Source: DASRDS01 sp035570055
GTDB taxonomy: Bacteria > Gemmatimonadota > Gemmatimonadetes > Gemmatimonadales > Gemmatimonadaceae
Length of the DNA: 64,000 bases
Assembly (NCBI GenBank): GCA_035570055.1
Contig: DATMLM010000047.1
Location: 1 to 64,000 of the forward strand
Direction of reading: 5' to 3'
The position numbers and the translations under genes are program-made. This document shows, piece by piece, positions 20,929 through 28,440 of the stretch; the stretch's first letter is position 1; every line of letters starts with the position of its first letter. The notes below the pieces were generated by a model. That model was not told the DNA's origin, did not search any database, and saw only the letters and a list, made by a program, of their open reading frames with translations.

Positions 20929-21669
20929 ATGAGGCCCGCAGGCGATGCCATCCGATCTTATGGCATGCCTGGCGAGTCCTCCTGTCCGACGTTAGCTATT
21001 AGACGGTTACCCAAGAGTGACAGGCCGCGCGAGCGGCTTTTCCAGTTCGGTGCCGAACGACTGACAACAGTCGAGCTCCTGGCCATCTTGGTAGGCAGCG
21101 GCGGCACCGGTCACTCAGCGCTCGATACTGGCCGCGCCATTATGGCAGAGACCGGCGGTTCCCTCCGGCGTTTGCGCTCCAGAACGCCGGCCGAACTGAC
21201 TCATATCGCAGGCGTTGGACCTGCTAGAGCAACGATTCTGCACGCGGCGCTCGAGCTCGCGCGCCGCTGGTTGGAAGAGGGGTGCGAGGAGCGGCTGCGG
21301 GTGCGGTCGCCGATCGATATCGTGTTGAGGTTCGCGCCGCGCATGCGTGATCTGAGAGTGGAGGAGTTTCACGTGATCGTCCTGGATACGCAGCACGGAC
21401 TGCAGCGGGATATCACGGTGACACGCGGTCTGCTCAGCTCGTCGCCCGTGCATACACGGGAGGTGTTCCAAGCGGCGATCGTCGAAGACGCAGCGGCGAT
21501 CGTGTTGCTCCACAATCATCCCAGTGGCGATCCGACTCCGTCGCCGGAAGACCATGTTCTGACCCAGCGGCTCGCCACGGCAGGGCGTTTGCTCGACATT
21601 CCCGTGTATGATCACGTGATCGTCGGACGGGATCGCTATACGAGCTTTTTGGAGGAACAGTGGCTGTGA
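20929..21669 (+). CDS. radC: RadC-family JAB domain protein
   Basis: RadC-like protein of 246 residues. The N-terminal UPF0758 part begins IRRLPKSDRPRERLFQFGAE and is followed by a helix-hairpin-helix (THIAGVGPARATIL). The C-terminal JAB1/MPN-like metal domain has E-x-n-HNHPSGDPTPSPED. The old link to DNA repair is not supported for the family, so the cellular role is uncertain. ATG 20929 lies two bases after the secA stop; ATG 20965 would still leave all conserved parts. Its end overlaps the rel start by 10 bases. Confidence 0.9.
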   Translation: MRPAGDAIRSYGMPGESSCPTLAIRRLPKSDRPRERLFQFGAERLTTVELLAILVGSGGTGHSALDTGRAIMAETGGSLRRLRSRTPAELTHIAGVGPARATILHAALELARRWLEEGCEERLRVRSPIDIVLRFAPRMRDLRVEEFHVIVLDTQHGLQRDITVTRGLLSSSPVHTREVFQAAIVEDAAAIVLLHNHPSGDPTPSPEDHVLTQRLATAGRLLDIPVYDHVIVGRDRYTSFLEEQWL

Positions 21670-23849
21670 CCGAGACCGCGCTGAGTGGGAATGAGCCCAA
21701 TCTCGCCGCGATCATCCCGAACTGGACGACGACCGACGAGCGGCTCGATCGCGAGCTGCTCGCGCGCGCGTACCGGTACAGTGAGCGGGCGCACCTCGGT
21801 CAGAAGCGCTTTTCCGGCGAAGAGTACGTGTCCCACTGCGTCGAGGTCGCGAAGATCCTCGCCGACCTCCAGCTCGACTCGGTGACCGTCGCCAGCGGCT
21901 TGATCCACGACGTCGTCGAGGATACCGCGGTCTCCGTCGAGGATGTCGAGCGGGAGTTCGGGTCCGAGATCGCCGAGATCGTGGATGGCCTCACCAAGAT
22001 CGGCACGCTGCCGCAGCACTCGACGCAAGAACGCCAAGTCGAGAATTATCGGAAGCTCTTACTCTCGATCGCCAAAGACGCCCGCGTCATCATTATCAAG
22101 TTGGCCGATCGGCTGCACAACATGCGGACGCTGGAGTTCTTGCGCCCGGAGAAACAGCGGCGCATCGCGCAAGAAACCCGCGATCTGTACGCCCCGCTCG
22201 CCCACCGCTTCGGTATGGCCAAGATGCGGTGGGAGCTGGAAGACCTCGCATTCAAATTCCTGGAGACCGACGACTACCGCGGGCTCGCCAAGCTCGTCGC
22301 CACCAAGCGTGGCGAACGCGAAGCGTTGATCGCCCAGATGCGCGAGCCGCTGGAGCGCGTCCTGCTCACGGCAGGGATGCAGAACGTCGAAGTCACTGGC
22401 CGCCCCAAGCATCTCTGGTCGATTCACAAGAAGATGCAGAAGCGCCAAAAGCCGTATGATGAGATCTACGATCTTTTGGCAATCCGGGTGTTGGTGAACT
22501 CGGTCCCAGACTGTTATCACGCCCTAGGCGTCATCCACGATGGTTGGACGCCGCTGCAAGAGCGGATCAAAGACTACATCGCCCAGCCCAAGTCCAACGG
22601 CTATCAGTCGCTGCACACGACGGTGTTCGGCCCGGGTCGCCAGCTGTTCGAGATCCAGATCCGCACGCGCGACATGCACCGGACCGCCGAGTTCGGAATC
22701 GCCGCCCACTGGCTCTACAAGAACGGGACGGTCGCCGCCGGCGATATCGAGCGCCATCTCAGTTGGTTCCGCCAAGTGCTGGAACTGCAACTCGACGCGA
22801 AAACTCCGGACGAATTCTTGGAGTTCCTCAAGCTCGACCTGTATCAAGATGAAATTTTCGTATTCACGCCCACGGGCGACGTCATTCAGCTGCCCAAAGG
22901 CGCGACCCCACTAGACTTCGCGTTCGCGGTGCACACGGAAGTTGGCCTGCACTGCCAGGGCGCCAAGATCAACGGGAAAATCGCCCCGCTGTCGCGCCAA
23001 CTAAAAAATTCCGAGACAGTCGAGATTCTGACGGGCCCCGCCGCGCGCCCCAGTCGGGATTGGCTCGCGCATGTCCGCACGGGCCGCGCGCGCCACAAGA
23101 TCCGCCAGTGGCTGCGCCACGAACAAGAAGAGACGTCGCAGAAAATCGGCCGCGAGATACTGGACCGCGAGATCAAACGCCGCCGGGTATCAAAGCCGAG
23201 CGACGATGACCTCGAGTTGGTCGCCAAAGAGCTCAGCCTCAACGATGTCGACCACTTGCTGGCGTCGATCGGCCAGGGCGACGTCCACGCCCTGCAGGCG
23301 CTCAAGATCTTACACCCGGACCTCGACCAGGCCGACGCTCCGGCCAAGCCGAGCGCCCTCGAGCGCTTGGTCGACCGCGTGCGCCGCGGGAGCAAGGGCG
23401 TTCGCATTCAGGGCGCAGACGGCCTCATGGTCCGGTACGCCCAATGTTGTCAGCCGGTGCCCGGGGACCCGGTGGTCGGCTACGTCACGCGCGGCCGTGG
23501 GGTCAGCATCCACCGCGCCGACTGCCCGAACTTGCTGTTCCTCGCCCACGAGCCGGAACGCCGGCTCGAAATCGACTGGCAAGAGCAGGAGGGCGAGCGC
23601 TTCACGGTTCGCCTGACACTGGAGGCCAACGACCGTCGCGGTCTCTACGCCGACATCGCCGCCGCCGTCAGCGCCACCGGCACCGACATCCGCAGCATGG
23701 AGCTCCAGACCCACGATGGCCGCGTCACCGGCTCGGCCCTCGTCGAGGTCGAGAATCTGTCGCACCTCGAGCGGATCATGAAGGCCGCCCGCCGCGTCAA
23801 AGGCGTCTCCGAAGTCGCCCGCCGCGATCGGATTACCACGGACGACTAA
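21660..23849 (+). CDS. rel: Bifunctional (p)ppGpp synthetase/hydrolase Rel
   Basis: RelA/SpoT homologue of 729 residues controlling the stringent response. The HD hydrolase domain is intact: H59, the H83-D84 pair, and E87-D88 in IHDVVEDT. The synthetase domain follows at about 225-345 with YDEIYDLLAIRV, SNGYQSLHTTV and FEIQIRT. TGS (around 390-450, VFTPTGDVIQLPKGATPLDFAF) and a C-terminal ACT domain come next. So both activities are expected. The GTG start has a GGAGGA ribosome-binding site at 21651-21656 inside the end of radC. Confidence 0.96.
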   Translation: MAVTETALSGNEPNLAAIIPNWTTTDERLDRELLARAYRYSERAHLGQKRFSGEEYVSHCVEVAKILADLQLDSVTVASGLIHDVVEDTAVSVEDVEREFGSEIAEIVDGLTKIGTLPQHSTQERQVENYRKLLLSIAKDARVIIIKLADRLHNMRTLEFLRPEKQRRIAQETRDLYAPLAHRFGMAKMRWELEDLAFKFLETDDYRGLAKLVATKRGEREALIAQMREPLERVLLTAGMQNVEVTGRPKHLWSIHKKMQKRQKPYDEIYDLLAIRVLVNSVPDCYHALGVIHDGWTPLQERIKDYIAQPKSNGYQSLHTTVFGPGRQLFEIQIRTRDMHRTAEFGIAAHWLYKNGTVAAGDIERHLSWFRQVLELQLDAKTPDEFLEFLKLDLYQDEIFVFTPTGDVIQLPKGATPLDFAFAVHTEVGLHCQGAKINGKIAPLSRQLKNSETVEILTGPAARPSRDWLAHVRTGRARHKIRQWLRHEQEETSQKIGREILDREIKRRRVSKPSDDDLELVAKELSLNDVDHLLASIGQGDVHALQALKILHPDLDQADAPAKPSALERLVDRVRRGSKGVRIQGADGLMVRYAQCCQPVPGDPVVGYVTRGRGVSIHRADCPNLLFLAHEPERRLEIDWQEQEGERFTVRLTLEANDRRGLYADIAAAVSATGTDIRSMELQTHDGRVTGSALVEVENLSHLERIMKAARRVKGVSEVARRDRITTDD

Positions 23850-23856
23850 CCTCCTC

Positions 23857-23869
23857 GTCGCTTCGCGAC
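23857..23869. repeat. Mini-hairpin with TTC loop
   Basis: GTCGC-TTC-GCGAC, a perfect 5-bp stem with a three-base loop, eight bases after the rel stop. It shares the GCTTCGC core with the hairpins at 23983, 28223, 28271, 28356, 28403 and 50299. It could help end the rel transcript but no T-run follows. Confidence 0.5.
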
Positions 23870-23890
23870 TCGTCGCCTAAGGTCAGGGTC

Positions 23891-23950
23891 GGATCGCTCG
23901 AGGGCGGATCGCTCAGGGCTGGATCGTTCCGGACTCCATCGCTCAGGCTC
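23891..23950. repeat. Four degenerate 15-bp tandem repeats
   Basis: Between rel and uvrB lie four head-to-tail 15-base units: 23891-23905, 23906-23920, 23921-23935 and 23936-23950. The consensus is close to GGATCGCTCAGGGCT. Units 1 and 2 share the first ten bases exactly; units 3 and 4 have diverged more. No coding gene covers them. Confidence 0.7.
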
Positions 23951-23965
23951 GATCGGCCGATGTTT

Positions 23966-24006
23966 GGCGAAGCGAAGCGAGCGGCGCGAAGCGCCATTCA
24001 GAACCG
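23966..24006. repeat. Dispersed hairpin repeat, copy 1
   Basis: An intergenic element made of GGCGAAGCGAAGCGAGC, then the hairpin GGCGC-GAA-GCGCC (23983-23995), then a TTCAGAACCG tail. A second copy is at 50281-50322. Between the copies the second base pair of the stem changes from G-C to A-T while staying paired. It lies directly upstream of the uvrB -10-like element. Confidence 0.7.
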
Positions 24007-24008
24007 GA

Positions 24009-24014
24009 TATATT
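24009..24014 (+). promoter_or_regulatory. Candidate -10 element, leaderless uvrB
   Basis: TATATT, exactly six bases before the uvrB ATG, with no ribosome-binding site in between. At normal spacing transcription would begin at or next to the start codon. No clear -35 is visible. Confidence 0.45.
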
Positions 24015-24020
24015 TAGACC

Positions 24021-26069
24021 ATGGCCGGCCCCAAGTTCGACCTGCAGGCGCCCTTCCGCCCGGCGGGTGACCAACCACGTGCGATCGCCGAGCTCTCGGC
24101 CGGCCTGCGCCGTGGCGACAGGTTCCAGACGCTGCTCGGCGTGACCGGCTCCGGCAAGACGATGACGATCGCCAACGTCATCCAGGATTTCGGCCGCCCA
24201 ACGCTGGTGCTCTCGCATAACAAGACCCTCGCCGCCCAACTCTACGGCGAACTCAAGGGTTTCTTCCCGAAGAACGCCGTCGAGTACTTCATCTCGTACT
24301 ACGACTACTACCAGCCGGAAGCCTATGTCCCGGCGTCGGACACATACATCGAGAAAGACGCCTCGATCAACGAAGACATTGACCGTCTCCGGCTCCGAGC
24401 CACATCGAGCCTAATGGAGCGCGACGACGTCGTGATCGTCTCGACCGTGTCCGCGATCTACGGCCTCGGCGACCCGCTGACGTACAAAGAGACGATGGTG
24501 ACGGTGGAGCGCGGCCAGCAAATCCCCCGCGACGAAATCCTCCGCGCGCTCGTGCGTATCCAGTACGGCCGCAACGATGTCGCCTTCGAGCGCGGAACCT
24601 TCCGCGTGCGCGGTGACACCGTCGAGATTTTCCCGGCCTACGAAGAGCAGGGCGTCCGCGTCGAGATGTGGGGCGACCAGGTCGAGAAGATCTCGAAGAT
24701 CGACCCCCTGACGGGCAACGTCATCACGCCGCTCGAACGCGCCGCGGTCTACCCCGCGAAGCATTTTATCACTTCGCGCCCGAGACTCGAACGCGCGGTT
24801 GGCTTGATCCGCTCCGAGCTGGCCGAGCGCCTGGAGCTCCTCCGTTCAAACGGCAAGCTGCTCGAAGCGCAACGCCTCGAAAGCCGCACGAACTTCGACA
24901 TCGAGATGATGTTGGAGATCGGCACCTGCGCCGGAATCGAAAACTATTCCCGCCATCTCTCGGGTCGTTCCGCCGGCGAGCGCCCGGCGTGCTTGTTCGA
25001 CTACTTCCCGGAAGATTTTTTGGTGGTCGTCGACGAGTCGCACGTGACGCTCCCTCAGGTCCGTGGGATGTACAATGGCGACCGCGCGCGAAAACTGACC
25101 TTGGTCGATTACGGATTCCGCTTGCCGAGCGCCCTCGACAATCGTCCATTGATCTTCGACGAATTCCTGTCGCTCACACCTCGCGCGATCATGGTCTCGG
25201 CCACTCCGGCTGAGCTCGAGCTCGAACTTTCTCAAGGCGTCGTGGTCGAGCAGATTATTCGCCCCACCGGACTGGTCGATCCAGAAATCGAGATACGTCC
25301 AGTCCGTGGCCAGGTGGATGATCTGCTCCACGAGATTCGCTCTCGCGAAGCGCGAAGCGAACGCGTCCTGGTGACGACCCTGACGAAGCGCATGGCCGAG
25401 GATCTTACGGATTATCTGCAGCAGATGGGCGTACGCGTGCGCTACATGCACTCGGACATCGATGCCATCGAACGCATGGAGATCGTGCGAGGCCTGCGGC
25501 TGGGCGATTTCGATGTCCTGGTCGGCATTAACCTGTTGCGCGAAGGCTTGGATATGCCGGAGGTATCCTTGGTCGCGATATTGGACGCTGACCAAGAGGG
25601 TTTTCTCCGCAGCGACCGCTCGCTGATCCAGACCGTGGGCCGCGCCGCGCGCCATATCTCGGGTCGCGCCATTCTGTACGCCGACCGCATGACGGGCTCA
25701 ATGCAGCGCGCCATCGATGAGACCAGTCGTCGTCGCACGATCCAAGAGGCGCACAACATCGAGCACGGGATCACGCCGCGCTCGGTGAGCAAGAGCGTCG
25801 ATCAGGTCCGCTTGATCACGCGCGTCGCCGATGCCCGTACCGAGCGCACGCCGGCCGTCGACCGGCTCGCCCCGCGCGCTCCCGAGGGCGATGTCGCGGC
25901 ATTGATCGCCCGCTTGGAAAAAGAGATGAAGGAAGCCGCGGCCGCCCTCGACTTCGAGACCGCGGCGCGCCTGCGCGACGAGCTGTTCGATGTCCGCGCG
26001 GCTGGCTCAGGTCAGCCTGGCACGGACGGGCGTCGTCGTCGACCCGCTCGCCCGGCCGTAGAGCGGTAA
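24021..26069 (+). CDS. uvrB: Excinuclease ABC subunit UvrB
   Basis: UvrB, 682 residues, the damage-verifying helicase of nucleotide excision repair. Walker A is GVTGSGKT with K46. The beta-hairpin region with YYDYYQPEAYVP is at about 93-104. Helicase motifs include VVDESHVTLPQ and INLLREGLDMPEVSLVAILDAD. A C-terminal UVR domain (EKEMKEAAAALDFETAARLRDEL) binds UvrC/UvrA. The ATG has no Shine-Dalgarno but a -10-like hexamer just upstream. The next gene starts on the base after the stop. Confidence 0.98.
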   Translation: MAGPKFDLQAPFRPAGDQPRAIAELSAGLRRGDRFQTLLGVTGSGKTMTIANVIQDFGRPTLVLSHNKTLAAQLYGELKGFFPKNAVEYFISYYDYYQPEAYVPASDTYIEKDASINEDIDRLRLRATSSLMERDDVVIVSTVSAIYGLGDPLTYKETMVTVERGQQIPRDEILRALVRIQYGRNDVAFERGTFRVRGDTVEIFPAYEEQGVRVEMWGDQVEKISKIDPLTGNVITPLERAAVYPAKHFITSRPRLERAVGLIRSELAERLELLRSNGKLLEAQRLESRTNFDIEMMLEIGTCAGIENYSRHLSGRSAGERPACLFDYFPEDFLVVVDESHVTLPQVRGMYNGDRARKLTLVDYGFRLPSALDNRPLIFDEFLSLTPRAIMVSATPAELELELSQGVVVEQIIRPTGLVDPEIEIRPVRGQVDDLLHEIRSREARSERVLVTTLTKRMAEDLTDYLQQMGVRVRYMHSDIDAIERMEIVRGLRLGDFDVLVGINLLREGLDMPEVSLVAILDADQEGFLRSDRSLIQTVGRAARHISGRAILYADRMTGSMQRAIDETSRRRTIQEAHNIEHGITPRSVSKSVDQVRLITRVADARTERTPAVDRLAPRAPEGDVAALIARLEKEMKEAAAALDFETAARLRDELFDVRAAGSGQPGTDGRRRRPARPAVER

Positions 26070-26513
26070 GTGCACGTCGTCCCACCCCTCGCGGCCCGCG
26101 GCCGGATCGCGCTCACGCTGCCGGAGCTGGTCGCGTGGGGCGAGAGCTTCGGCCGCGCACTCACGCCGCCGCAGCTGGTCGCGATCTCTGGCGACCTCGG
26201 CGCCGGCAAGACGACGCTCATCCAAGCGATCTGCCGCGGCTACGGCGTGACCGAGCCCGTCACGAGCCCGACGTTTGCGCTCGTGCACGAATATCGCGCG
26301 CCGCGCTCGCCGGTTTTTCATATCGACCTCTATCGCCTCGAACGCCCGGCGGACCTCACCAGCATTGGCTGGGACGACATCGTGCGCGCCGAGGCCCTGA
26401 TTCTGGTCGAGTGGCCCGAGCGCGCCGGCGATCGCTTGCCGTCGGCGCACGTCCCGATCGATCTGGAGCACCTGCCCGGCGAGCCGAACAAGCGGGTCCT
26501 GCTCGCAGGGTGA
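26070..26513 (+). CDS. tsaE: tRNA t6A synthesis ATPase TsaE
   Basis: TsaE, 147 residues, the P-loop ATPase that drives the TsaB-TsaD complex in making threonylcarbamoyl-adenosine at position 37 of ANN-decoding tRNAs. Walker A is GDLGAGKTT (K47). The family motifs TSPTFALVHEY and HIDLYRLE follow. The GTG abuts the uvrB stop, and the stop overlaps the tsaB GTG. Neighbouring tsaB and rimI form the common tsaE-tsaB-rimI cluster. Confidence 0.93.
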   Translation: MHVVPPLAARGRIALTLPELVAWGESFGRALTPPQLVAISGDLGAGKTTLIQAICRGYGVTEPVTSPTFALVHEYRAPRSPVFHIDLYRLERPADLTSIGWDDIVRAEALILVEWPERAGDRLPSAHVPIDLEHLPGEPNKRVLLAG

Positions 26514-27172
26514 CGGTTCTCGCCCTCGACGCGTCGACGGCCCGCGCCACGGTAGCCGTCATCCGGTCCCACCTAATCGCGGAAGTCGCCGAGGTCGGCG
26601 AAGTCGGCGAAGTCGGCGAAGTCGGCGAAGTCGTAGCCGAAGTGACGGTCGCCGAGCGCTCTGAGCACGTGGAGCCCCTGATGCCCGCAGTACTCGCCTT
26701 GCTCGAGTCGGTCTCGGTCCAGTTGTCCGATTTGTCAGCGATAGTCTGCGGCGCCGGACCAGGGGGCTTCACAGGCCTACGAACAGCGGCGTCGATCGCC
26801 AAAGGCCTAGCGATGGGGCTCGGGATCCCGTTGTACGCAGTCCCTTCGCTGCCGCTGATCGTAGCCGAACAATCCCGGCCGCCTGGCCGATACCTGGCGG
26901 TGCTAGACGCGGGCCGAGGCGATCGCTTCGCATCATTGATGAATTGGCCGAGCGCCGAAGGCGCCGGCTATATCCTCGCCCCAGCAGCCCAGGTCGCCGC
27001 CCTCGCCGCCGAGTCGCACTCGACGATCGTCGGCCCAGAAACCGGCGTTTGGCCCCACGCTCGCGGCGTTATCCACCTCGCCTGGGGCCCCCCAGTCGAC
27101 CTGGCTTCCTGGGAGCCCGACTACGGCCGAAGCTCAGCCGCCGAAGACCGCCGCCGTGGGGCCACTCGATGA
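26510..27172 (+). CDS. tsaB: tRNA t6A synthesis protein TsaB
   Basis: TsaB, 220 residues, the inactive ASKHA-fold partner that scaffolds TsaD in t6A synthesis. It starts VTVLALDASTARATVAV. The family core CGAGPGGFTGLRTAASIAKGLA is near residue 80. The GTG overlaps the tsaE stop (GTGA). An unusual insert of repeated Val-Gly-Glu units near residues 25-42 comes from a 9-bp direct repeat, listed separately. The stop overlaps the rimI start codon pair. Confidence 0.88.
   Translation: MTVLALDASTARATVAVIRSHLIAEVAEVGEVGEVGEVGEVVAEVTVAERSEHVEPLMPAVLALLESVSVQLSDLSAIVCGAGPGGFTGLRTAASIAKGLAMGLGIPLYAVPSLPLIVAEQSRPPGRYLAVLDAGRGDRFASLMNWPSAEGAGYILAPAAQVAALAAESHSTIVGPETGVWPHARGVIHLAWGPPVDLASWEPDYGRSSAAEDRRRGATR
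26582..26635. repeat. 9-bp in-frame tandem repeat inside tsaB
   Basis: Six 9-base units, consensus GAAGTCGGC, run from 26582 to 26635; units at 26600, 26609 and 26618 are identical. They encode Glu-Val-Gly. Because the unit is a multiple of three, gain or loss of a copy would keep the frame. The repeat sits between the first and second beta-strands of TsaB, where other family members have a short loop. Confidence 0.85.
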
Positions 27173-27648
27173 TGGCCGTCCGCCCGGAGCGCCTCGCGAT
27201 CACGCTCCGCCGCGCCACCGTGCCCGATCTCGACGAGATCGTCGCGATCGAACGCGCGTCATTCTCCGACCCGCCTTGGTCGCGCGACTCGTTCCTGGCG
27301 CTCGTCGACAGCCCGCGCGCCTACTTCACGGTTGCATGCGCGTCGCCAACCGAGCACGTGATCGGCTACGTCGTCGCCTGGTTCGTCGCCGACGAGGCCG
27401 AGATCGCGAACCTGGCGGTCGCACCGGACCGCCGCGGCCGCGGGGTCGGCTCGCGCTTGCTCGACGCGGCGCTCGTCGAGGCCCGCCTGGCCGGCGCGCG
27501 CGTCGTGCACCTCGAGGTGCGCGATTCGAACGCGGCGGCCCGCGCGCTCTACGGGTCGCGCGGGTTCTTAGCGGTCGGCCGTCGCCGCCGCTACTATCGA
27601 GATCCAGTCGAAGATGCGTTACTACTGCGCCGCGATATCGAAGCGTGA
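27169..27648 (+). CDS. rimI: Ribosomal-protein alanine N-acetyltransferase RimI
   Basis: GNAT acetyltransferase of 159 residues. Motifs are DLDEIVAIERASFSDPPWSRDSF near residue 22, the RimI-type ANLAVAPDRRGRGVGSRLL near 80 carrying the acetyl-CoA loop R-R-G-x-G, and EVRDSNAAARALYGSRGF near 117. The clustering with tsaE and tsaB is typical for rimI, whose product acetylates ribosomal protein S18. Two ATGs (27169, 27172) overlap the tsaB stop; either may be used. Confidence 0.85.
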   Translation: MMAVRPERLAITLRRATVPDLDEIVAIERASFSDPPWSRDSFLALVDSPRAYFTVACASPTEHVIGYVVAWFVADEAEIANLAVAPDRRGRGVGSRLLDAALVEARLAGARVVHLEVRDSNAAARALYGSRGFLAVGRRRRYYRDPVEDALLLRRDIEA

Positions 27649-27672
27649 TGATACGGATCGAGCGCGGGGTCT

Positions 27673-27678
27673 TAAATT
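27673..27678 (+). promoter_or_regulatory. Candidate -10 element of ssb
   Basis: TAAATT in the 51-base gap before ssb. A start about seven bases downstream would leave a leader of roughly 15 bases that still contains the GGGAGG ribosome-binding site (27689-27695). No good -35 is seen. Confidence 0.4.
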
Positions 27679-27699
27679 GCCAGCAAACGGGGAGGTGCT

Positions 27700-28194
27700 A
27701 TGGGCCGCAGCCTGAATAGAGTGCAGTTGATCGGAAATCTCGGAAAGGACCCGGAGGTGCGTTCGACATCGAACGGTGGCCGGGTCGCGAACTTCACGCT
27801 CGCGACGAGCCGCACCTGGAACTCCCAGGCCGGAGAGCGTCAGGAAAAGACGGAGTGGCACAACTGCGTCGCTTGGAACTCCAAGAACTACAATCTCGCC
27901 GACATCGTCGAGCGGTATTGCAAAAAGGGCAAGCAGGTCTACGTCGAGGGGGAGATCGAGTATCGCTCGTACGAAAAGGAGGGCCAGACGCGCTACATCA
28001 CCGAGATCAAGGTCCGCGAGCTGATCCTGCTCGGCGGCCGCGGCGGCGACTCCGATGATGCTGGCGCACCACCACCGGCCCGTTCCTCCCGCGCACCCGC
28101 CGAGCGCGCCAAGACCAGCGCGAAGTCCGGCAGCGAGGACTTCGACGACTTCCCGGGCGCCCTCGAAGAGAGCGACGACGACTTGCCGTTCTAG
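27700..28194 (+). CDS. ssb: Single-stranded DNA-binding protein
   Basis: SSB of 164 residues. The OB-fold spans about residues 1-110 with LNRVQLIGNLGKDPEVRST, EKTEWHNCVAWNSKNYN and KGKQVYVEGEIEYRSY. A flexible acidic tail follows, ending in DDDLPF, the peptide that recruits repair and replication partners. The ATG is preceded by a strong GGGGAGG ribosome-binding site. It closes the housekeeping run; a tandem hairpin repeat begins five bases after its stop. Confidence 0.96.
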   Translation: MGRSLNRVQLIGNLGKDPEVRSTSNGGRVANFTLATSRTWNSQAGERQEKTEWHNCVAWNSKNYNLADIVERYCKKGKQVYVEGEIEYRSYEKEGQTRYITEIKVRELILLGGRGGDSDDAGAPPPARSSRAPAERAKTSAKSGSEDFDDFPGALEESDDDLPF

Positions 28195-28198
28195 CCCC

Positions 28199-28331
28199 CG
28201 GTAGGCCCGGGGATCGCTGCCCGGCTGCTTCGCAGCCTCACGCATCCCTGGGCCATTTGTTGTAAACGCGCACGGCTTCGCCGTGTGCTCGTTGCGCGAT
28301 GGCGCTCCCAGCTCTCGTACCTCGCGCGGCT
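28199..28331. repeat. Tandem hairpin repeat, unit A
   Basis: First copy of an intergenic unit that begins CGGTAGGCCCGGGGAT. It contains a 47-base core (28223-28269) identical to the second copy. It has two hairpins with TTC loops: GGCTGC-TTC-GCAGCC (28223-28237) and CACGGC-TTC-GCCGTG (28271-28285). It ends with a CTCGTACCTCGCGCGGC tail. The 133-base unit follows ssb immediately. No open frame with gene-like composition covers it. Confidence 0.85.
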
Positions 28332-28440
28332 CGGTAGGCCCGGGGATTGCCGCTCGGCTGCTTCGCAGCCTCACGCATCCCTGGGCCATTTGTTGTAAAC
28401 GCACGCGGCTTCGCCGCGTACTCTCGTGCCTCGCGCGGCG
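28332..28440. repeat. Tandem hairpin repeat, unit B
   Basis: Second copy, directly adjoining unit A and shorter because about 24 bases before the tail are missing. The 47-base core is 28356-28402. Hairpins are GGCTGC-TTC-GCAGCC (28356-28370) and ACGCGGC-TTC-GCCGCGT (28403-28419). In the second hairpin one base pair changes from A-T (unit A) to G-C, so pairing is kept although sequence differs. Confidence 0.85.

Noticed and set aside
25340..25366. GCGAAGCGCGAAGCGAACGCG inside uvrB as another copy of the hairpin family
   Set aside because: It encodes the normal Glu-Ala-Arg-Ser-Glu segment of UvrB before the LVTTLTKR motif, and the stem and tail of the intergenic element are missing. Chance similarity is enough to explain it.
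26582..26635. Repeat tract considered as a CRISPR-like array
   Set aside because: Units are only 9 bases with no spacers and lie in frame inside tsaB.
28199..28440. Considered as a CRISPR array or rho-independent terminator
   Set aside because: Two long adjoining units without variable spacers are not CRISPR. The hairpins lack following T-runs, so a classical terminator is not supported, although a role in ending the ssb transcript remains possible.
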